The notes: a model not told the origin generated them from the sequence alone. Positions 7,679-17,105 are shown, counted from the stretch's first letter. The stretch: 64,000 bases of DNA from JACKEQ01 sp041389565 (GCA_041389565.1 JAWKRP010000002.1:620001-684000); one strand, 5' to 3'. A program made the numbers and translations.

Positions 7679-8716
7679 ATGCGCATCCTGCTCCCACTCG
7701 TCGTCCTGTCCGCGTGCTCCAGCGAGAACGAGATCATCGCCACCGATGCGGTGCGCGGCGTCTCCCTCCCGCCCGTGCCCGAGAACCCCGTGCAGGAAGA
7801 CCGGATCGTCCAGGTCGTCGTGCCGGTCGTCGACATCCTGTTCGTCGTCGACAACAGCAGCTCGATGGGGAACGAGCAGCAGGCGCTCCACACGAACTTC
7901 CCGCAGTTCATGGAGCACTTCGTGACCTCCGGGATGGACTACCACATCGGCATGGTGTCCACCGACATGCAGCGCGCCGCGCACTCCGGAAAGCTCCGCG
8001 CGGCACGGGGCTACCGCTACATCAACGACGAGACCGACGATCCCATCGGCGTGTTCGAAGACATGACGAACGGCCTCGGCGTGCTGGTCGGCTCCGTCGA
8101 GTCGGGTCGTGCGGCCGCCTACACGGCGCTCGAGCTCATCGCCGACTCCTCCACGAACACCGGGTTCCTGCGGGACGAGGCCGATCTCCACATGATCTTC
8201 GTGTCCGACGACGAAGACCAGTCGGGCGCCAACCCCATCCGCCGCAGCGAGTTCATCCAGTGGGCCACCACGATGAAAGACGGCGCGGCGTCGGTCCAGA
8301 TGCACGGCATCGTCGCTCCGCCCAACGGCTGTGGCACCGAGACGGCGCCGGGCCTCTCGTACATCGACTACGCGGTCGCCACGAACGGCATCACGCAGTC
8401 CATCTGCGCGGCCGACTGGGGTCCCGGGCTGAACGCGCTGGGGCTCCGCACCGCGGGACTCAAGCGCGAGTTCTTCCTCACCCGCGTTCCCGTCATCACC
8501 CCCGAGCTCCTGCTCGAGGTGCAGGTGCGCACCGTGATCGAAGGCCAGGCCGTCACGCTCGACTTCGAGCTCTGCCTGGCCGGCCAGGAAGACGAGACGT
8601 GCGAGGTGGTCTACAACCCGGGCCGCAACAGCATCTCGTTCATCGAGTACGTGCCCGACCCGCTCGCCGAGATCCTGCTCACCTACAAGATCGCCGAGAA
8701 CTACTCGGCCCAGTAG
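7679..8716 (+). CDS. VWA-domain lipoprotein
   Basis: The 345-residue protein starts at the ATG giving the lipoprotein signal MRILLPLVVLSAC (Cys13). A von Willebrand A domain begins near residue 40, with DILFVVDNSSSM supplying the DxSxS metal-ion-dependent adhesion motif. A later FVSDDEDQS segment is typical of myxobacterial VWA lipoproteins. It probably mediates metal-dependent adhesion or protein binding at the cell surface. An upstream in-frame ATG at 7613 would bury the signal peptide and is rejected. The gene overlaps the convergent histidine kinase by 16 bases. Confidence 0.8.
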   Translation: MRILLPLVVLSACSSENEIIATDAVRGVSLPPVPENPVQEDRIVQVVVPVVDILFVVDNSSSMGNEQQALHTNFPQFMEHFVTSGMDYHIGMVSTDMQRAAHSGKLRAARGYRYINDETDDPIGVFEDMTNGLGVLVGSVESGRAAAYTALELIADSSTNTGFLRDEADLHMIFVSDDEDQSGANPIRRSEFIQWATTMKDGAASVQMHGIVAPPNGCGTETAPGLSYIDYAVATNGITQSICAADWGPGLNALGLRTAGLKREFFLTRVPVITPELLLEVQVRTVIEGQAVTLDFELCLAGQEDETCEVVYNPGRNSISFIEYVPDPLAEILLTYKIAENYSAQ

Positions 8717-9888
8717 ACGCGGAAGCACGCACCCCCGAGGGTGGGCGACCGGTCGACGGTGACCACTGCCCCCCACCGGGCCGCGGCACGCCGAACGAGC
8801 GCGAGACCGAGCCCCACGCCGCCCAGTTGCCGGTTCCGGCTCGGATCGTTCGATGCGAACGACTGGAAGATCACCGACTTCGCCGACGGGTCCACGCCCT
8901 CGCCGTCGTCTTCGACCGTGAGCTCGCCGTCGACGACCGTGATGCGGATGCGCGACCGCGCGTGGCGCTGCCCGTTCGACACCAGGTTCTCGAGGATGCT
9001 GCGCAGATCGCGGCGGCTGATGGGGAGGGTGCCGCGGACGTCCACGTCGAGCACCACCTCGGACAGCACCGACATCGTGTGGGCGATGGCTTCCACCACC
9101 TCGCGCGTGGCTTCGGGCTCGGCGGGCTCTGCTGGAGCCTGCTGGAGTCGCTGGAGCGTGAGGATGTGGGAGAGCAGGGTGTCGACCGCTTCGAGCTCGC
9201 CGTCGAGCGCCGTGACCCAGGGCTTCTGCGCTTCGCTCGCGGTGTCTGCGAGCGCTTCGAGCTGGAAGCGCATGCGGGCCTGGGGCGTGCGGAGCTCGTG
9301 CGACACCGCCTGGAGCAGGCGTCGCTGATCGAGCAGCATGCGCTCCACCTGGTCGGCCATGGTGTCGAACTGCGCACCCACCTCGCCGACCGGGCCGTCC
9401 TTCAGGCCGGTGCGCGCCGTGAAGTCCCCGGCTTCGAGGCGTCGCGCTGCGGACTCCAGCGCGCCGAGATCGCGGAGGAGGGGACGCGCCAGCCACGCCA
9501 CAGCGAACCCGAACCCGACCACCGTGAGCCCGATCTGGACGATCACCCACCCGAGATGGAGCGGCGGGCCGTGCCGTGGGGCACCGAGCAGGCGTGTGCC
9601 GTCGGGCAGCGTGACGACCACCACCCCCGAAGGAGGCACGTGTGCGGGCTCGAGCGCGAGATGCAGCGCCAGGCTCCGCTGCAGGCGGTCGATCTCGGCG
9701 ACCCGCTCGCTCGGCGGAATGTCGGCGAGGCGGTCGACGGCGAGCGCGACCTTCTGGTCGAGCAGCTCCTCCTCGATCTGCAGCGTGCGCCGATCCCGGA
9801 GGGCGAACCCCCACACCACCCCGAACACCTGGATTCCCACGAGGGCTGCCAGCGCTGCTGCGAGGAGCTGGATCAGCAGGCGCCGCAT
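8701..9888 (-). CDS. Sensor histidine kinase (RstB/CpxA-like)
   Basis: The 395-residue kinase has helix 1 at about 5-27, a short periplasmic domain (about 30-112), helix 2 at about 113-135 and a HAMP-like region. The phosphoacceptor is His197 in AVSHELRTP. The ATPase has the N box ENLVSNGQRHA, G1 DDGEGVD and G2 GGVGLGL. ATG at 9888 overlaps the response regulator stop by one base (TGATG). As the last gene of the permease-ATPase-regulator operon, it probably senses envelope stress or the transporter substrate. Confidence 0.9.
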   Translation of the reverse strand: MRRLLIQLLAAALAALVGIQVFGVVWGFALRDRRTLQIEEELLDQKVALAVDRLADIPPSERVAEIDRLQRSLALHLALEPAHVPPSGVVVVTLPDGTRLLGAPRHGPPLHLGWVIVQIGLTVVGFGFAVAWLARPLLRDLGALESAARRLEAGDFTARTGLKDGPVGEVGAQFDTMADQVERMLLDQRRLLQAVSHELRTPQARMRFQLEALADTASEAQKPWVTALDGELEAVDTLLSHILTLQRLQQAPAEPAEPEATREVVEAIAHTMSVLSEVVLDVDVRGTLPISRRDLRSILENLVSNGQRHARSRIRITVVDGELTVEDDGEGVDPSAKSVIFQSFASNDPSRNRQLGGVGLGLALVRRAAARWGAVVTVDRSPTLGGACFRVYWAE

Positions 9889-10559
9889 CAGACGTCCGGG
9901 ACCAGGAGGTATCCGCTGCCGCGCACCGACTTCACGATCTCGGCGTCGTCGTCTCCGAGCCGCTTTCGGAGTCGGCTCACCCGCAGATCGATGGACCGAT
10001 CGAGGCCGTCCCACGGGATGCCCCGCAGCTCGAGCGAGAGGTCGTCGCGGCTCAGCACCTCGCCCGCGTTCCGGGCCAGCACGGCGAGCAGGTCGAACTC
10101 GGCGGTGGTGAGCGATACCCGCTCCCCGTCGAGCCGCGCTTCCCGCGCTGCGAGGTCGAGCATCAGCCGGCCGCGGGACAGGGTGGCCTCGCGAGGCTGC
10201 ATCCGGCGCAGGACCGCCTGCACCCGTGCGAGCAGGACCCGGGGCCGCACGGGCTTGGCCAGGTAGTCGTCGGCCCCCACCTGCAGCCCGAGGATCTCGT
10301 CGAGGTCGTCGCCACGGGCCGTGAGCATCACGATCGCCCCCGCGAACCCACGCTCACGGGCCTGGCGGCACACCTCCATGCCATCGAGCCCGGGCAGCAT
10401 GAGGTCGAGGAGCACGAGGTCGGGACGGCCCTCCACGATGCGGTCGACGGCGCGGTCTCCGCGCATCTCGGTGTCGACCGTGAACCCGTGGCTGCGCAGG
10501 AACCCGCCCACGAGGTCTACGAGCGTCGCATCGTCTTCGACCAGCAGGAGGGCGGGCAT
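9888..10559 (-). CDS. OmpR/PhoB-family response regulator
   Basis: The 223-residue protein has a receiver domain with the acidic pair E8/D9/D10, phosphoacceptor Asp52 in LLDLMLPG and the Lys of the YLAKP switch region. It is followed by a winged-helix DNA-binding domain ending in VRGSGYLL. It pairs with the histidine kinase downstream (one-base overlap) and lies 16 bases after the ABC ATPase. It probably autoregulates the five-gene operon; no repeated binding site was picked out by eye. Confidence 0.92.
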   Translation of the reverse strand: MPALLLVEDDATLVDLVGGFLRSHGFTVDTEMRGDRAVDRIVEGRPDLVLLDLMLPGLDGMEVCRQARERGFAGAIVMLTARGDDLDEILGLQVGADDYLAKPVRPRVLLARVQAVLRRMQPREATLSRGRLMLDLAAREARLDGERVSLTTAEFDLLAVLARNAGEVLSRDDLSLELRGIPWDGLDRSIDLRVSRLRKRLGDDDAEIVKSVRGSGYLLVPDV

Positions 10560-10575
10560 GGCCTCGGATAACCCG

Positions 10576-11304
10576 TCAGGCCGGGAGCAGATGGGCGTCG
10601 AGCGAGCCCTGCTCCTTCACGACGTCGGTGTGTACGCGCCCGTCGACGAGCCCCACGAGCCGCTTCGCGTAGCGCATCACGCGAGGGTCGTGCGTGGAGA
10701 AGATGAACGTGGTGCCGTGGTCTTCGTTCAGCTTCGCCATGATCGTGAGCAGCTTCTCGGCCGTCTCGGAGTCGACGTTCGCCGTGGGCTCGTCGGCGAG
10801 CACCACCGCGGGGTTGGACGCGATGGCCCGCGCGATGGCGACGCGCTGCTGCTGGCCGCCCGACAGCTCGTGGGGACGGCGGTGCTCCATGCCCTCGAGC
10901 CCCACGTCCTTCAGGAGCTGCATCACCCGCGACTTCCGCTCCGCCGCGGGGGTGCCCTGGAGGGCCATCACGGACTCCGCGTTCTCGAAGGCCGTGAGCA
11001 CCGGAATCAGGTTGTACGCCTGGAACACGAAGCCGATGCGGTCGCGGCGAAGGGCGGACAGCTCTCGCCGGCTCATCGTGCCGAGCTCGTGCCCCTCGAG
11101 CTTCACGGAGCCCGAGGTGGGCGTGTCGAGCGCGCCCACGAGGTTGAGGGCGGTGGTCTTCCCGGAGCCCGACGGACCCCACAGTGCGACGAACTCGCCG
11201 GGGTGGACGGTGAAGTCGAGACCGCGCAGCGCGTGGACGTCGATGTCGCCCTGCTTGAAGACCTTCGTGACGCCCGCGAACTGGACGGTGGGGGAGCTGG
11301 ACAT
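10576..11304 (-). CDS. ABC transporter ATP-binding protein, LolD/MacB type
   Basis: The 242-residue ATPase has Walker A GPSGSGKT at 43-50, the signature LSGGQQQRVAIARA, Walker B VVLADEP and the switch His in STHD. The LNLVGALD and TAFEN segments are characteristic of LolD/MacB/FtsE-type ATPases, which drive mechanotransmission rather than classic import. With the two FtsX-type permeases upstream it forms a LolCDE-like complex for lipoprotein release or envelope export. Confidence 0.9.
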   Translation of the reverse strand: MSSSPTVQFAGVTKVFKQGDIDVHALRGLDFTVHPGEFVALWGPSGSGKTTALNLVGALDTPTSGSVKLEGHELGTMSRRELSALRRDRIGFVFQAYNLIPVLTAFENAESVMALQGTPAAERKSRVMQLLKDVGLEGMEHRRPHELSGGQQQRVAIARAIASNPAVVLADEPTANVDSETAEKLLTIMAKLNEDHGTTFIFSTHDPRVMRYAKRLVGLVDGRVHTDVVKEQGSLDAHLLPA

Positions 11305-11311
11305 GGGTCTC

Positions 11312-12562
11312 TCAGACGAGGTTGATGGACTCGACGGGGTCGACGCGGCCCGCGCGCCAGGCGGGGTAGACGCCCGCAGCGAGCGTGGCGAGGACGATGA
11401 GCACCGCGATGGCCGCGGCGTTCTCGGGGTAGATCCCGATGCGCAGGATGGGGTCCATTCCGACGCCGCCGATGTCGATCCCTCCCTGCTGGGCGTACAC
11501 CTCGGTCATGTCGATCCCGGTGCCGTGGAGGTACGAGTAGGGGCCGGCGGACACGACCGCGGCGCCGAGGAGGCCGAGCACCGCGAGGAAGCCGCTCTCG
11601 AACATCACCATCGAGAAGATCTGGCGCGGGGAGTAGCCGATGGCGAGCATGATCCCGAACTCGCGCGTGCGCTCCAGCACACTCATGAAGATGGTGTTGA
11701 AGATGCCCGCGGCGACGAGCACGGCGATGATCATCTCGAACAGGCGTCCGCCGCCGATCTTCATCGCCACGAAGGCCTTGATCTCGGGCTGGAGCTCGTC
11801 CCACGTCAGCACGGACACGTCGTCGCCGACGCGGCTCTCGAGCGCCGACGCCACCTGGGGCGCCCGCCGACCGTCCTTCAGGAACACGGCCACCTGGGTG
11901 CTCTCGGTGGGGGCGTAGCCGACGACCTTGCGAACCGCCCCGATGGGCAGGAGCACGAGCGCGGCATCGGAGCTGGAAGCGCCCGTGTTCACGGTGCCGG
12001 AGAGGCGCTCCATGCCCGACACGATCTCGCCGTTGCGGTCGGTGAGGGTGTACACCACCTTGTCGCCCAGCTCGGCGCCGAGGTTCTTCGCGAGGATGTG
12101 GCCGAGGAGGATGCCGTCGTCGGAGGCGGTCTCGAACGGCTTCCCGGACACGATGCCCTGGGTGAACTCCATCGTCTCCTCGGTCTCGAGCTCGGGGTCG
12201 AACGCGATGAAGAAGCCGCCGAAGCTGTCTTTCGCCGTGGAGATCATCGCCTGGCCGGAGGTCCGGTCGACCACGCGCTCCACACGCGGATCCTCATGGG
12301 CGCTCGCCCGCAGCGCGTCGACGTGCTGCACGGACTTCGACAGGGCCGGGGTGTCGCGGAATGCGGGGTTCTCGAGGGTGACGTGCCCCGACCCGAACTT
12401 CGCCGCGTTGTCGATGAAGTCGGCGAACGACTGGTCCTGCATGGCGGTCATCATGACGGCCAGGAAGCCGCCGAACGCGATGGACACGAGCGTGAGCACC
12501 GTGCGGCGCCGCTGACGCCACAGGTTGCGCCATGCCAGGGACACGAGGTTGGGGCCGTTCAC
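11312..12562 (-). CDS. FtsX-type ABC permease (LolC/LolE/MacB-like)
   Basis: The 416-residue permease has one N-terminal helix (about 20-42), a large periplasmic MacB-like domain (about 45-270) and three C-terminal helices (about 275-300, 320-350 and 380-405). It ends with the PVESINLV coupling tail. The cytoplasmic loop ERTREFGIMLAIG contacts the ATPase. It lies nine bases after the first permease. The two permeases are homologous but diverged, as LolC and LolE are. Confidence 0.88.
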   Translation of the reverse strand: MNGPNLVSLAWRNLWRQRRRTVLTLVSIAFGGFLAVMMTAMQDQSFADFIDNAAKFGSGHVTLENPAFRDTPALSKSVQHVDALRASAHEDPRVERVVDRTSGQAMISTAKDSFGGFFIAFDPELETEETMEFTQGIVSGKPFETASDDGILLGHILAKNLGAELGDKVVYTLTDRNGEIVSGMERLSGTVNTGASSSDAALVLLPIGAVRKVVGYAPTESTQVAVFLKDGRRAPQVASALESRVGDDVSVLTWDELQPEIKAFVAMKIGGGRLFEMIIAVLVAAGIFNTIFMSVLERTREFGIMLAIGYSPRQIFSMVMFESGFLAVLGLLGAAVVSAGPYSYLHGTGIDMTEVYAQQGGIDIGGVGMDPILRIGIYPENAAAIAVLIVLATLAAGVYPAWRAGRVDPVESINLV

Positions 12563-12571
12563 TCCGCGCTC

Positions 12572-13801
12572 CTACTGGTGGTGCATCGCTTCGACGGGAC
12601 TGATCCATGCGGCCTTGACCGCCGGGTACAGCACCGCGAAGAACACGATGAAGAAGAGCATGAACACGGGGACCTGGGTGGTCTGGACCGTGTAGTAGGC
12701 GTTCCACACGGCGGGCATCGTGAGCCCGGCCATCTGCATGCCTCCGAGCGTGCCCACGTCGATGCCGACCACCTGCAGGTAGTACATCGCGGGCGCCGCC
12801 AGCACGACGCCGATGACCGTCGCCACCACCGCCTGCAGCAGGCCTTCGGCGACCATCATCGAGAACACCTGGAACGGCCCATACCCGATGGCCTTCAGCA
12901 CGCCGAACTCGCGGATGCGCTCGAACACGGCCATCAACATGGCGTTCAGGATGAGGATGCCGACTGCGAGGTACACGATGAAGTACAGCACGACGACCAC
13001 GCCCGCGACGCTGTCGATGTACTGGGCGAGCATCGGCTGCACCTCCTTCCACGTCATCACGTCGATCGGCGTGCCCTCGGGGGTACCGACCAGCGCCTTC
13101 ACGGCCTCACCCGCTTCTGCGAGCCCCATCTCGCGGGGCTTTCGCACGTAGATCCGGTGCGCTCCCGACGGGAACACCATCAGCTCACGGAACGTGGACT
13201 CCGTCATCAGGATGCCGCCACGGTCGAGCCCGGCTGCGACGGAGAACAGGATGCCGCGGACCTCGAACAGGTCGTTCGCGACACTCCCGTCGGCGGCCTG
13301 GGAGAGCACGAGCACCTCGTCGCCGAGCTCGAGATCCAGCACGCGAGCGAGCCCTCGGCCCACCACCACGCCTCTCGGGTCGGCATCGTCGAGCCACCGG
13401 CCCTCGGCGACCGCCGTGTGGAGGTCCATCGTGGCGGCGTCGCGCACGGGGTCGATCCCGACGAACGACGCGCCGGACGACAGCTCACCGGAGGCGGCCA
13501 GACCGCCCCCGAACAGGCGTGCCGTCGCGGGGAACCCGCCTGCATCGAGCTTCTGGAGCAGGGCGTCGGGATCGTCGACCTTCTCGTAGATCGACGGGCG
13601 GGTGGGGTAGTCCTTCGCGAAGATCTGCACGTCGCCGAGCTCGTACGCCGTGGCGTCTTCCTCCATGCCGTACACCAGGCCCGTGACGAGCCCGGCGTAG
13701 AGCAGCTCGACGAACAACGCCAGCGTCATGGCGGCGATGGTGACGAGCGAGCGACGGTAGTTCCGCCACACGTTCCGCCACGCCATCTTCAGCACGATCA
13801 C
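12572..13801 (-). CDS. FtsX-type ABC permease, first gene of the operon
   Basis: The 409-residue permease has the same layout as its neighbour: N-terminal helix, periplasmic domain, three C-terminal helices and the coupling loop ERIREFGVLKAIG. GTG at 13801 is chosen because GAGG lies six bases upstream and the protein then begins at the conserved MAWRNVWRNYRR region. An earlier ATG at 13849 adds 16 residues unlike the family. It is divergent from the EEP gene at 13925. Confidence 0.85.
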   Translation of the reverse strand: MIVLKMAWRNVWRNYRRSLVTIAAMTLALFVELLYAGLVTGLVYGMEEDATAYELGDVQIFAKDYPTRPSIYEKVDDPDALLQKLDAGGFPATARLFGGGLAASGELSSGASFVGIDPVRDAATMDLHTAVAEGRWLDDADPRGVVVGRGLARVLDLELGDEVLVLSQAADGSVANDLFEVRGILFSVAAGLDRGGILMTESTFRELMVFPSGAHRIYVRKPREMGLAEAGEAVKALVGTPEGTPIDVMTWKEVQPMLAQYIDSVAGVVVVLYFIVYLAVGILILNAMLMAVFERIREFGVLKAIGYGPFQVFSMMVAEGLLQAVVATVIGVVLAAPAMYYLQVVGIDVGTLGGMQMAGLTMPAVWNAYYTVQTTQVPVFMLFFIVFFAVLYPAVKAAWISPVEAMHHQ

Positions 13802-13898
13802 GCGTGCCTCCGTGCGATGAACCCCGCAAAGACAGGGAACGACCGGCATGCGGCCAGGTTTCGCGTAGCGTTCGACCCGGAGCGCGTCAAGCCTGGAC

Positions 13899-13904
13899 TA
13901 CCGT
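13899..13904 (+). promoter_or_regulatory. Candidate -10 TACCGT
   Basis: TACCGT lies 20 bases before the GTG at 13925, with an AGGAG Shine-Dalgarno between the two. No clear -35 is seen. Confidence 0.3.
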
Positions 13905-13924
13905 GGAGACCCAGGAGCCCCCAC

Positions 13925-14872
13925 GTGCGACTCGCGACCTTCAATGTCGAGAACCTGTTCACCCGGTACCTGTTCGCGCGCGGCATCGATCCGCGCTCGG
14001 CCGGTCGGCATGGATTCACGGCCGACGACCTCCGCTTCCGACTCTCGGAGCCCGAGTCGAAGCGCCTCACGGCCGAGACCATGCTGGCGACGCGCGCCGA
14101 CGTGTTCGCGCTGCAGGAGGTCGAGAGCCTGCCCGTGCTGAAGCAGTTCCGCGACCAGCACCTCGGAGGCGCCAGCAACTGGCCGTACGCGCTCGTCATC
14201 GACGGGAACGACAGCCGCGGCATCGATGTGGGCGTGCTGTCGCGGTACCCGATCGTGCACGCGCGGTCGTGGCAGTACCTCGAGATCGGCGACCGGTACG
14301 CGTTCGATCGCGACTGCCTCGAGGTCGATCTCGAGACGCCACTGGGTGTGCTCACGCTGTACGTGAACCACTTCAAGTCGATGCGTGCCCCCAATCGCAC
14401 CGACGGCCACGGGCGTGCGCTCACCCGCGCACGTCGTGAGGAACAGGCCCGGTCCGTGCGGGAGATCGTGTGCAGTCGGTTCGGAGACGACCCGTCCGAC
14501 GGCGCGTTCGTGGTGCTCGGCGACTTCAACGACTACGTCACGGACGACCACCAGGGCCGCAGTGGCATCCGCTCGCTCGTGCAGTGGAGCGCCGTCGAGA
14601 ACGTCGTCGACCGCCTGCCCGAAGCCGAGCGATGGACGCACTACTTCCCGGGCTATGCGAACGAAGGGCTCGCGCCCGCCTACCGGCAGCTCGACTTCCT
14701 GCTGCCGAGCCGTCGCCTCGCGCGACTCAATCCCGGCGTCCCCGAGATCGAGCGCCGCGGGCAGCCCGGTCGGGCGACGCGGTATGCGGGTCCGAGGCTG
14801 CCCGGCGTGGGCCACCGGAGGCCGAAAGCCTCAGACCACTGCCCGCTCGTGTTCGAGATCGAGGCCCTGTGA
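13925..14872 (+). CDS. Endonuclease/exonuclease/phosphatase (EEP) family hydrolase
   Basis: The 315-residue protein has the EEP (DNase I-like) fold: TFNVENLF at the start, the catalytic Glu in LQEVES, LYVNHFKS, GDFNDY and the C-terminal SDHCPLVFEI. Possible substrates are DNA, RNA, nucleotides or sugar phosphates. There is no signal peptide, so it is cytoplasmic. GTG at 13925 follows AGGAG. The next gene starts inside the stop codon (GTGA), so the two are translationally coupled. Confidence 0.85.
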   Translation: MRLATFNVENLFTRYLFARGIDPRSAGRHGFTADDLRFRLSEPESKRLTAETMLATRADVFALQEVESLPVLKQFRDQHLGGASNWPYALVIDGNDSRGIDVGVLSRYPIVHARSWQYLEIGDRYAFDRDCLEVDLETPLGVLTLYVNHFKSMRAPNRTDGHGRALTRARREEQARSVREIVCSRFGDDPSDGAFVVLGDFNDYVTDDHQGRSGIRSLVQWSAVENVVDRLPEAERWTHYFPGYANEGLAPAYRQLDFLLPSRRLARLNPGVPEIERRGQPGRATRYAGPRLPGVGHRRPKASDHCPLVFEIEAL

Positions 14873-15636
14873 GCCGGGCTCGCAACCAGGTGCTCCGCGG
14901 CATCCTCCGGAAGCTCGTCGCCAACCCGTTCCCGCCCGACCAGCTGGAGGCCCTGCACGCGCTCCTGTCTCGCGAAGAGGCCGAGCTGGAGGCCCTCGGC
15001 CCGACCCTCGCCGCCGAGCGGGCCGACGTCGACGCGCTGGATGCCCCGCTCACGCGCGCACTGCTGTGGGTGACGGGCCGATTGGCGTCCACCGAAGCTC
15101 GGGAGCGCAGCGAGTACGACGCCGTGATGCACGACGTGATGCAGCGCGGCGCTCGCATCCAGCCACTCCGGGAAGCCCTGGAGAGCCTGGGCCCGCCCGT
15201 GCGCCGGATCGACGTGGCGCACGCGCTCGAAGGGCTGTCGTCCGCGGATCTCGCCGAGTGGCCCCACCTCGACCTGCAGCCGCTGCTCGAGCGCACCCAC
15301 CGCGCGTCCGAGCTCGACGCGATCTCGGCCCTGTGCCGCTCGCTGTTGGGGGTGTTGGGGCGCGCGCAGTCTCCCCGGCGCGATGGCGAAGCCCAGCAGC
15401 TCGTCGCGCGGATCGTCCAGCGCCTGGAGGGCGCGGGGGAGGGCGTGCTCGTGGGGTCGCTCGAAGCGGTGCCGTCGGGCGACCGGAGCATCGACCTCGC
15501 CTGCGTGCGCGAGGTGCGTACAGCGCTCGAAGCCCGCACGAACGCCCTGCGTGACGGGCTCGACGGGGCCCTGCGCGACCTCGTGCTCGCTCGTTGGCAG
15601 GCACGTGTCGGGATCACGGATCGAACGTTGCGCTGA
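14869..15636 (+). CDS. Uncharacterised helical protein coupled to the EEP gene
   Basis: I do not recognise this 255-residue protein. It is soluble, rich in Leu, Ala, Arg and Glu, and predicted mostly helical. The GTG start at 14869 overlaps the TGA of the EEP hydrolase (GTGA), which implies a fixed expression ratio and possibly a partnership. No catalytic motif or membrane segment is visible. Confidence 0.7.
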   Translation: MSRARNQVLRGILRKLVANPFPPDQLEALHALLSREEAELEALGPTLAAERADVDALDAPLTRALLWVTGRLASTEARERSEYDAVMHDVMQRGARIQPLREALESLGPPVRRIDVAHALEGLSSADLAEWPHLDLQPLLERTHRASELDAISALCRSLLGVLGRAQSPRRDGEAQQLVARIVQRLEGAGEGVLVGSLEAVPSGDRSIDLACVREVRTALEARTNALRDGLDGALRDLVLARWQARVGITDRTLR

Positions 15637-15709
15637 CGTCTGCAGGGTTCGCCGCCCGACGTCGTGGAGCGAGACAGGAGGGGCCCGCGCGGCCCGTGGA
15701 GGTCTCGTC

Positions 15710-16261
15710 ATGGCAGTGCGGCGTCCGAGTGGGGCCGAGCGCGCGTTCAGCGCCGGGTCCCTGTTCCTGCCGGGGATGGCGTCGATCCTGGGGGTGGCCG
15801 CGATGCTGGCGCCCCTGCTGGGAACCGGGGACTACGGGCCAGCGCTCGAGACCTGGATGCTCCGTGCGCTCGTCGGGATCCCGGGCGTGCTGTGGCTCGC
15901 GGGGTCTGCCGTGCTGGGCGACGTGCTCCTGCGTCCCGGGGTGCGCGGAGATGCCCGGCTCACCCTCGCCGTCACGGCGGGCGGTCCTGCGGGGGCCACG
16001 GGAATCGGGCTCGTGCTGGCGGGGCTCGTGGCCCTGTTCAGCTACGGCATGAGCGTGGGGTTCGGCACCCTCGACCTCGTGTCGTGGCTGAGCGTGCTGC
16101 TCGTGCTCGTCACGGTGGTCGCGGCCATCGTGTGTGTGCACGCCATCGCCCACGCGCCGCTCGGCCTGCTCGTGGGCTTCGCGCATCTTCGCTGGGCCGA
16201 CCACGTGCAGCAGTCCGAGGCCTGGGACGCCCTCGCAGACCTCCCGCCCCCCATCCCGTGA
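15710..16261 (+). CDS. Four-helix membrane protein of unknown function
   Basis: The 183-residue protein has about four hydrophobic helices, near 17-38, 52-75, 90-115 and 128-155. The C-terminal tail is probably cytoplasmic. GGAGG lies seven bases before the ATG. It has no recognisable family and is convergent with the small acidic gene at 16291. Confidence 0.65.
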   Translation: MAVRRPSGAERAFSAGSLFLPGMASILGVAAMLAPLLGTGDYGPALETWMLRALVGIPGVLWLAGSAVLGDVLLRPGVRGDARLTLAVTAGGPAGATGIGLVLAGLVALFSYGMSVGFGTLDLVSWLSVLLVLVTVVAAIVCVHAIAHAPLGLLVGFAHLRWADHVQQSEAWDALADLPPPIP

Positions 16262-16266
16262 GGATC

Positions 16267-16292
16267 GGCCGGAGATCCTGGAACCTCCGGTC
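16267..16292. terminator. Hairpin between convergent genes
   Basis: GGCCGGAG (16267-16274) pairs with CTCCGGTC (16285-16292) with one GU pair and a ten-base loop. It sits between the stop at 16261 and the convergent stop at 16291 and could terminate both transcripts. There is no U-tract. Confidence 0.4.
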
Positions 16293-16545
16293 AGTCCTCG
16301 TCGAACTCCTCGTCCATCGGGGGCGACCCCACCGTCCAGATCTGGCGGCCGGTCTTCAACAGGCGCTTCTGGATGGGCAGATCCTCGACGCCTTCGCTCT
16401 CCGCCATGTTCCGGAGCTCGGCTTCGTCTTCCTCGGTGCCGTCGCAGTACCCCATGGGCAAGCGCCGCCCGGGGATGTCGATCTGCACCTGCAGCTCGCC
16501 GCGGTTCCACTTCCGCAGCATCTCGTGGTCGTACGGGTAGATCAC
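16291..16545 (-). CDS. Small acidic protein of unknown function
   Basis: The 84-residue protein ends in a strongly acidic tail. GTG at 16545 overlaps the TGA of the upstream gene (GTGA), so its translation depends on that gene. No family is recognised. Confidence 0.6.
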   Translation of the reverse strand: MIYPYDHEMLRKWNRGELQVQIDIPGRRLPMGYCDGTEEDEAELRNMAESEGVEDLPIQKRLLKTGRQIWTVGSPPMDEEFDED

Positions 16546-17105
16546 TTCTTCTTGGCCTCACCGGCGTCGCGTGTGCCGCCGGACTTGCAGGGAGCGATGG
16601 GGGTGACCGGAGTGACGACGGGAACGCCGCCCTTCGACTGGACGAACGACCCGGGCGCCTCGGCGATCAGGGGCTGGTAGAGCCATCCAGTGGCCGCGCG
16701 ACTCCGCGGCTCCGTGCGCGGAGCCCCTGCGTTCGGGGCCGGTGGGGGTCGGCACGGCTCGGAGGTCTCGAACCACAGGCCCGGCAGCACGCCGCGATCC
16801 CAGCGCGTGACCTCTTCGGGCACGGCGGGGACGGGCCCTTCGAGGGACACCCCCGTGGTGAAGTCGGCGGCGAGCCAGCTCGAGTCGGCGGTGCGGACCT
16901 CGACCGTGTCGGCGGAGGCCCAGCGCAGGTCGACGTCGATCGAGGCCAGGTGCCACATGCCGCGCTCGTCGATCGTCAGCTCGCCCGTGGGCTTGCAGCG
17001 CCCCGCGAGGCAGGCTTCGTCGGCGCGGATCTCGACCGCGCCGTCGGGCGTGCGGATCGACCACCCACCGTCGACGAGATGGAGCGTGAGCACGGCGATC
17101 GTCAT
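16542..17105 (-). CDS. Uncharacterised beta-rich protein
   Basis: The 187-residue protein is mostly short beta-prone stretches up to about residue 110, then Pro-rich, and ends in a Lys tail. It has several Cys (around 36, 41, 129 and 174) but no signal peptide. GGAGG lies seven bases before the ATG at 17105. It is coupled to the small acidic gene. No function can be assigned. Confidence 0.65.
   Translation of the reverse strand: MTIAVLTLHLVDGGWSIRTPDGAVEIRADEACLAGRCKPTGELTIDERGMWHLASIDVDLRWASADTVEVRTADSSWLAADFTTGVSLEGPVPAVPEEVTRWDRGVLPGLWFETSEPCRPPPAPNAGAPRTEPRSRAATGWLYQPLIAEAPGSFVQSKGGVPVVTPVTPIAPCKSGGTRDAGEAKKK

Noticed and set aside
10694..14872. A 1392-codon open frame on the plus strand across the transporter operon
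   Set aside because: High GC leaves few stops on the opposite strand. Only the last 315 codons (from 13925) look like a protein; the rest is antisense to well-supported permease and ATPase genes.
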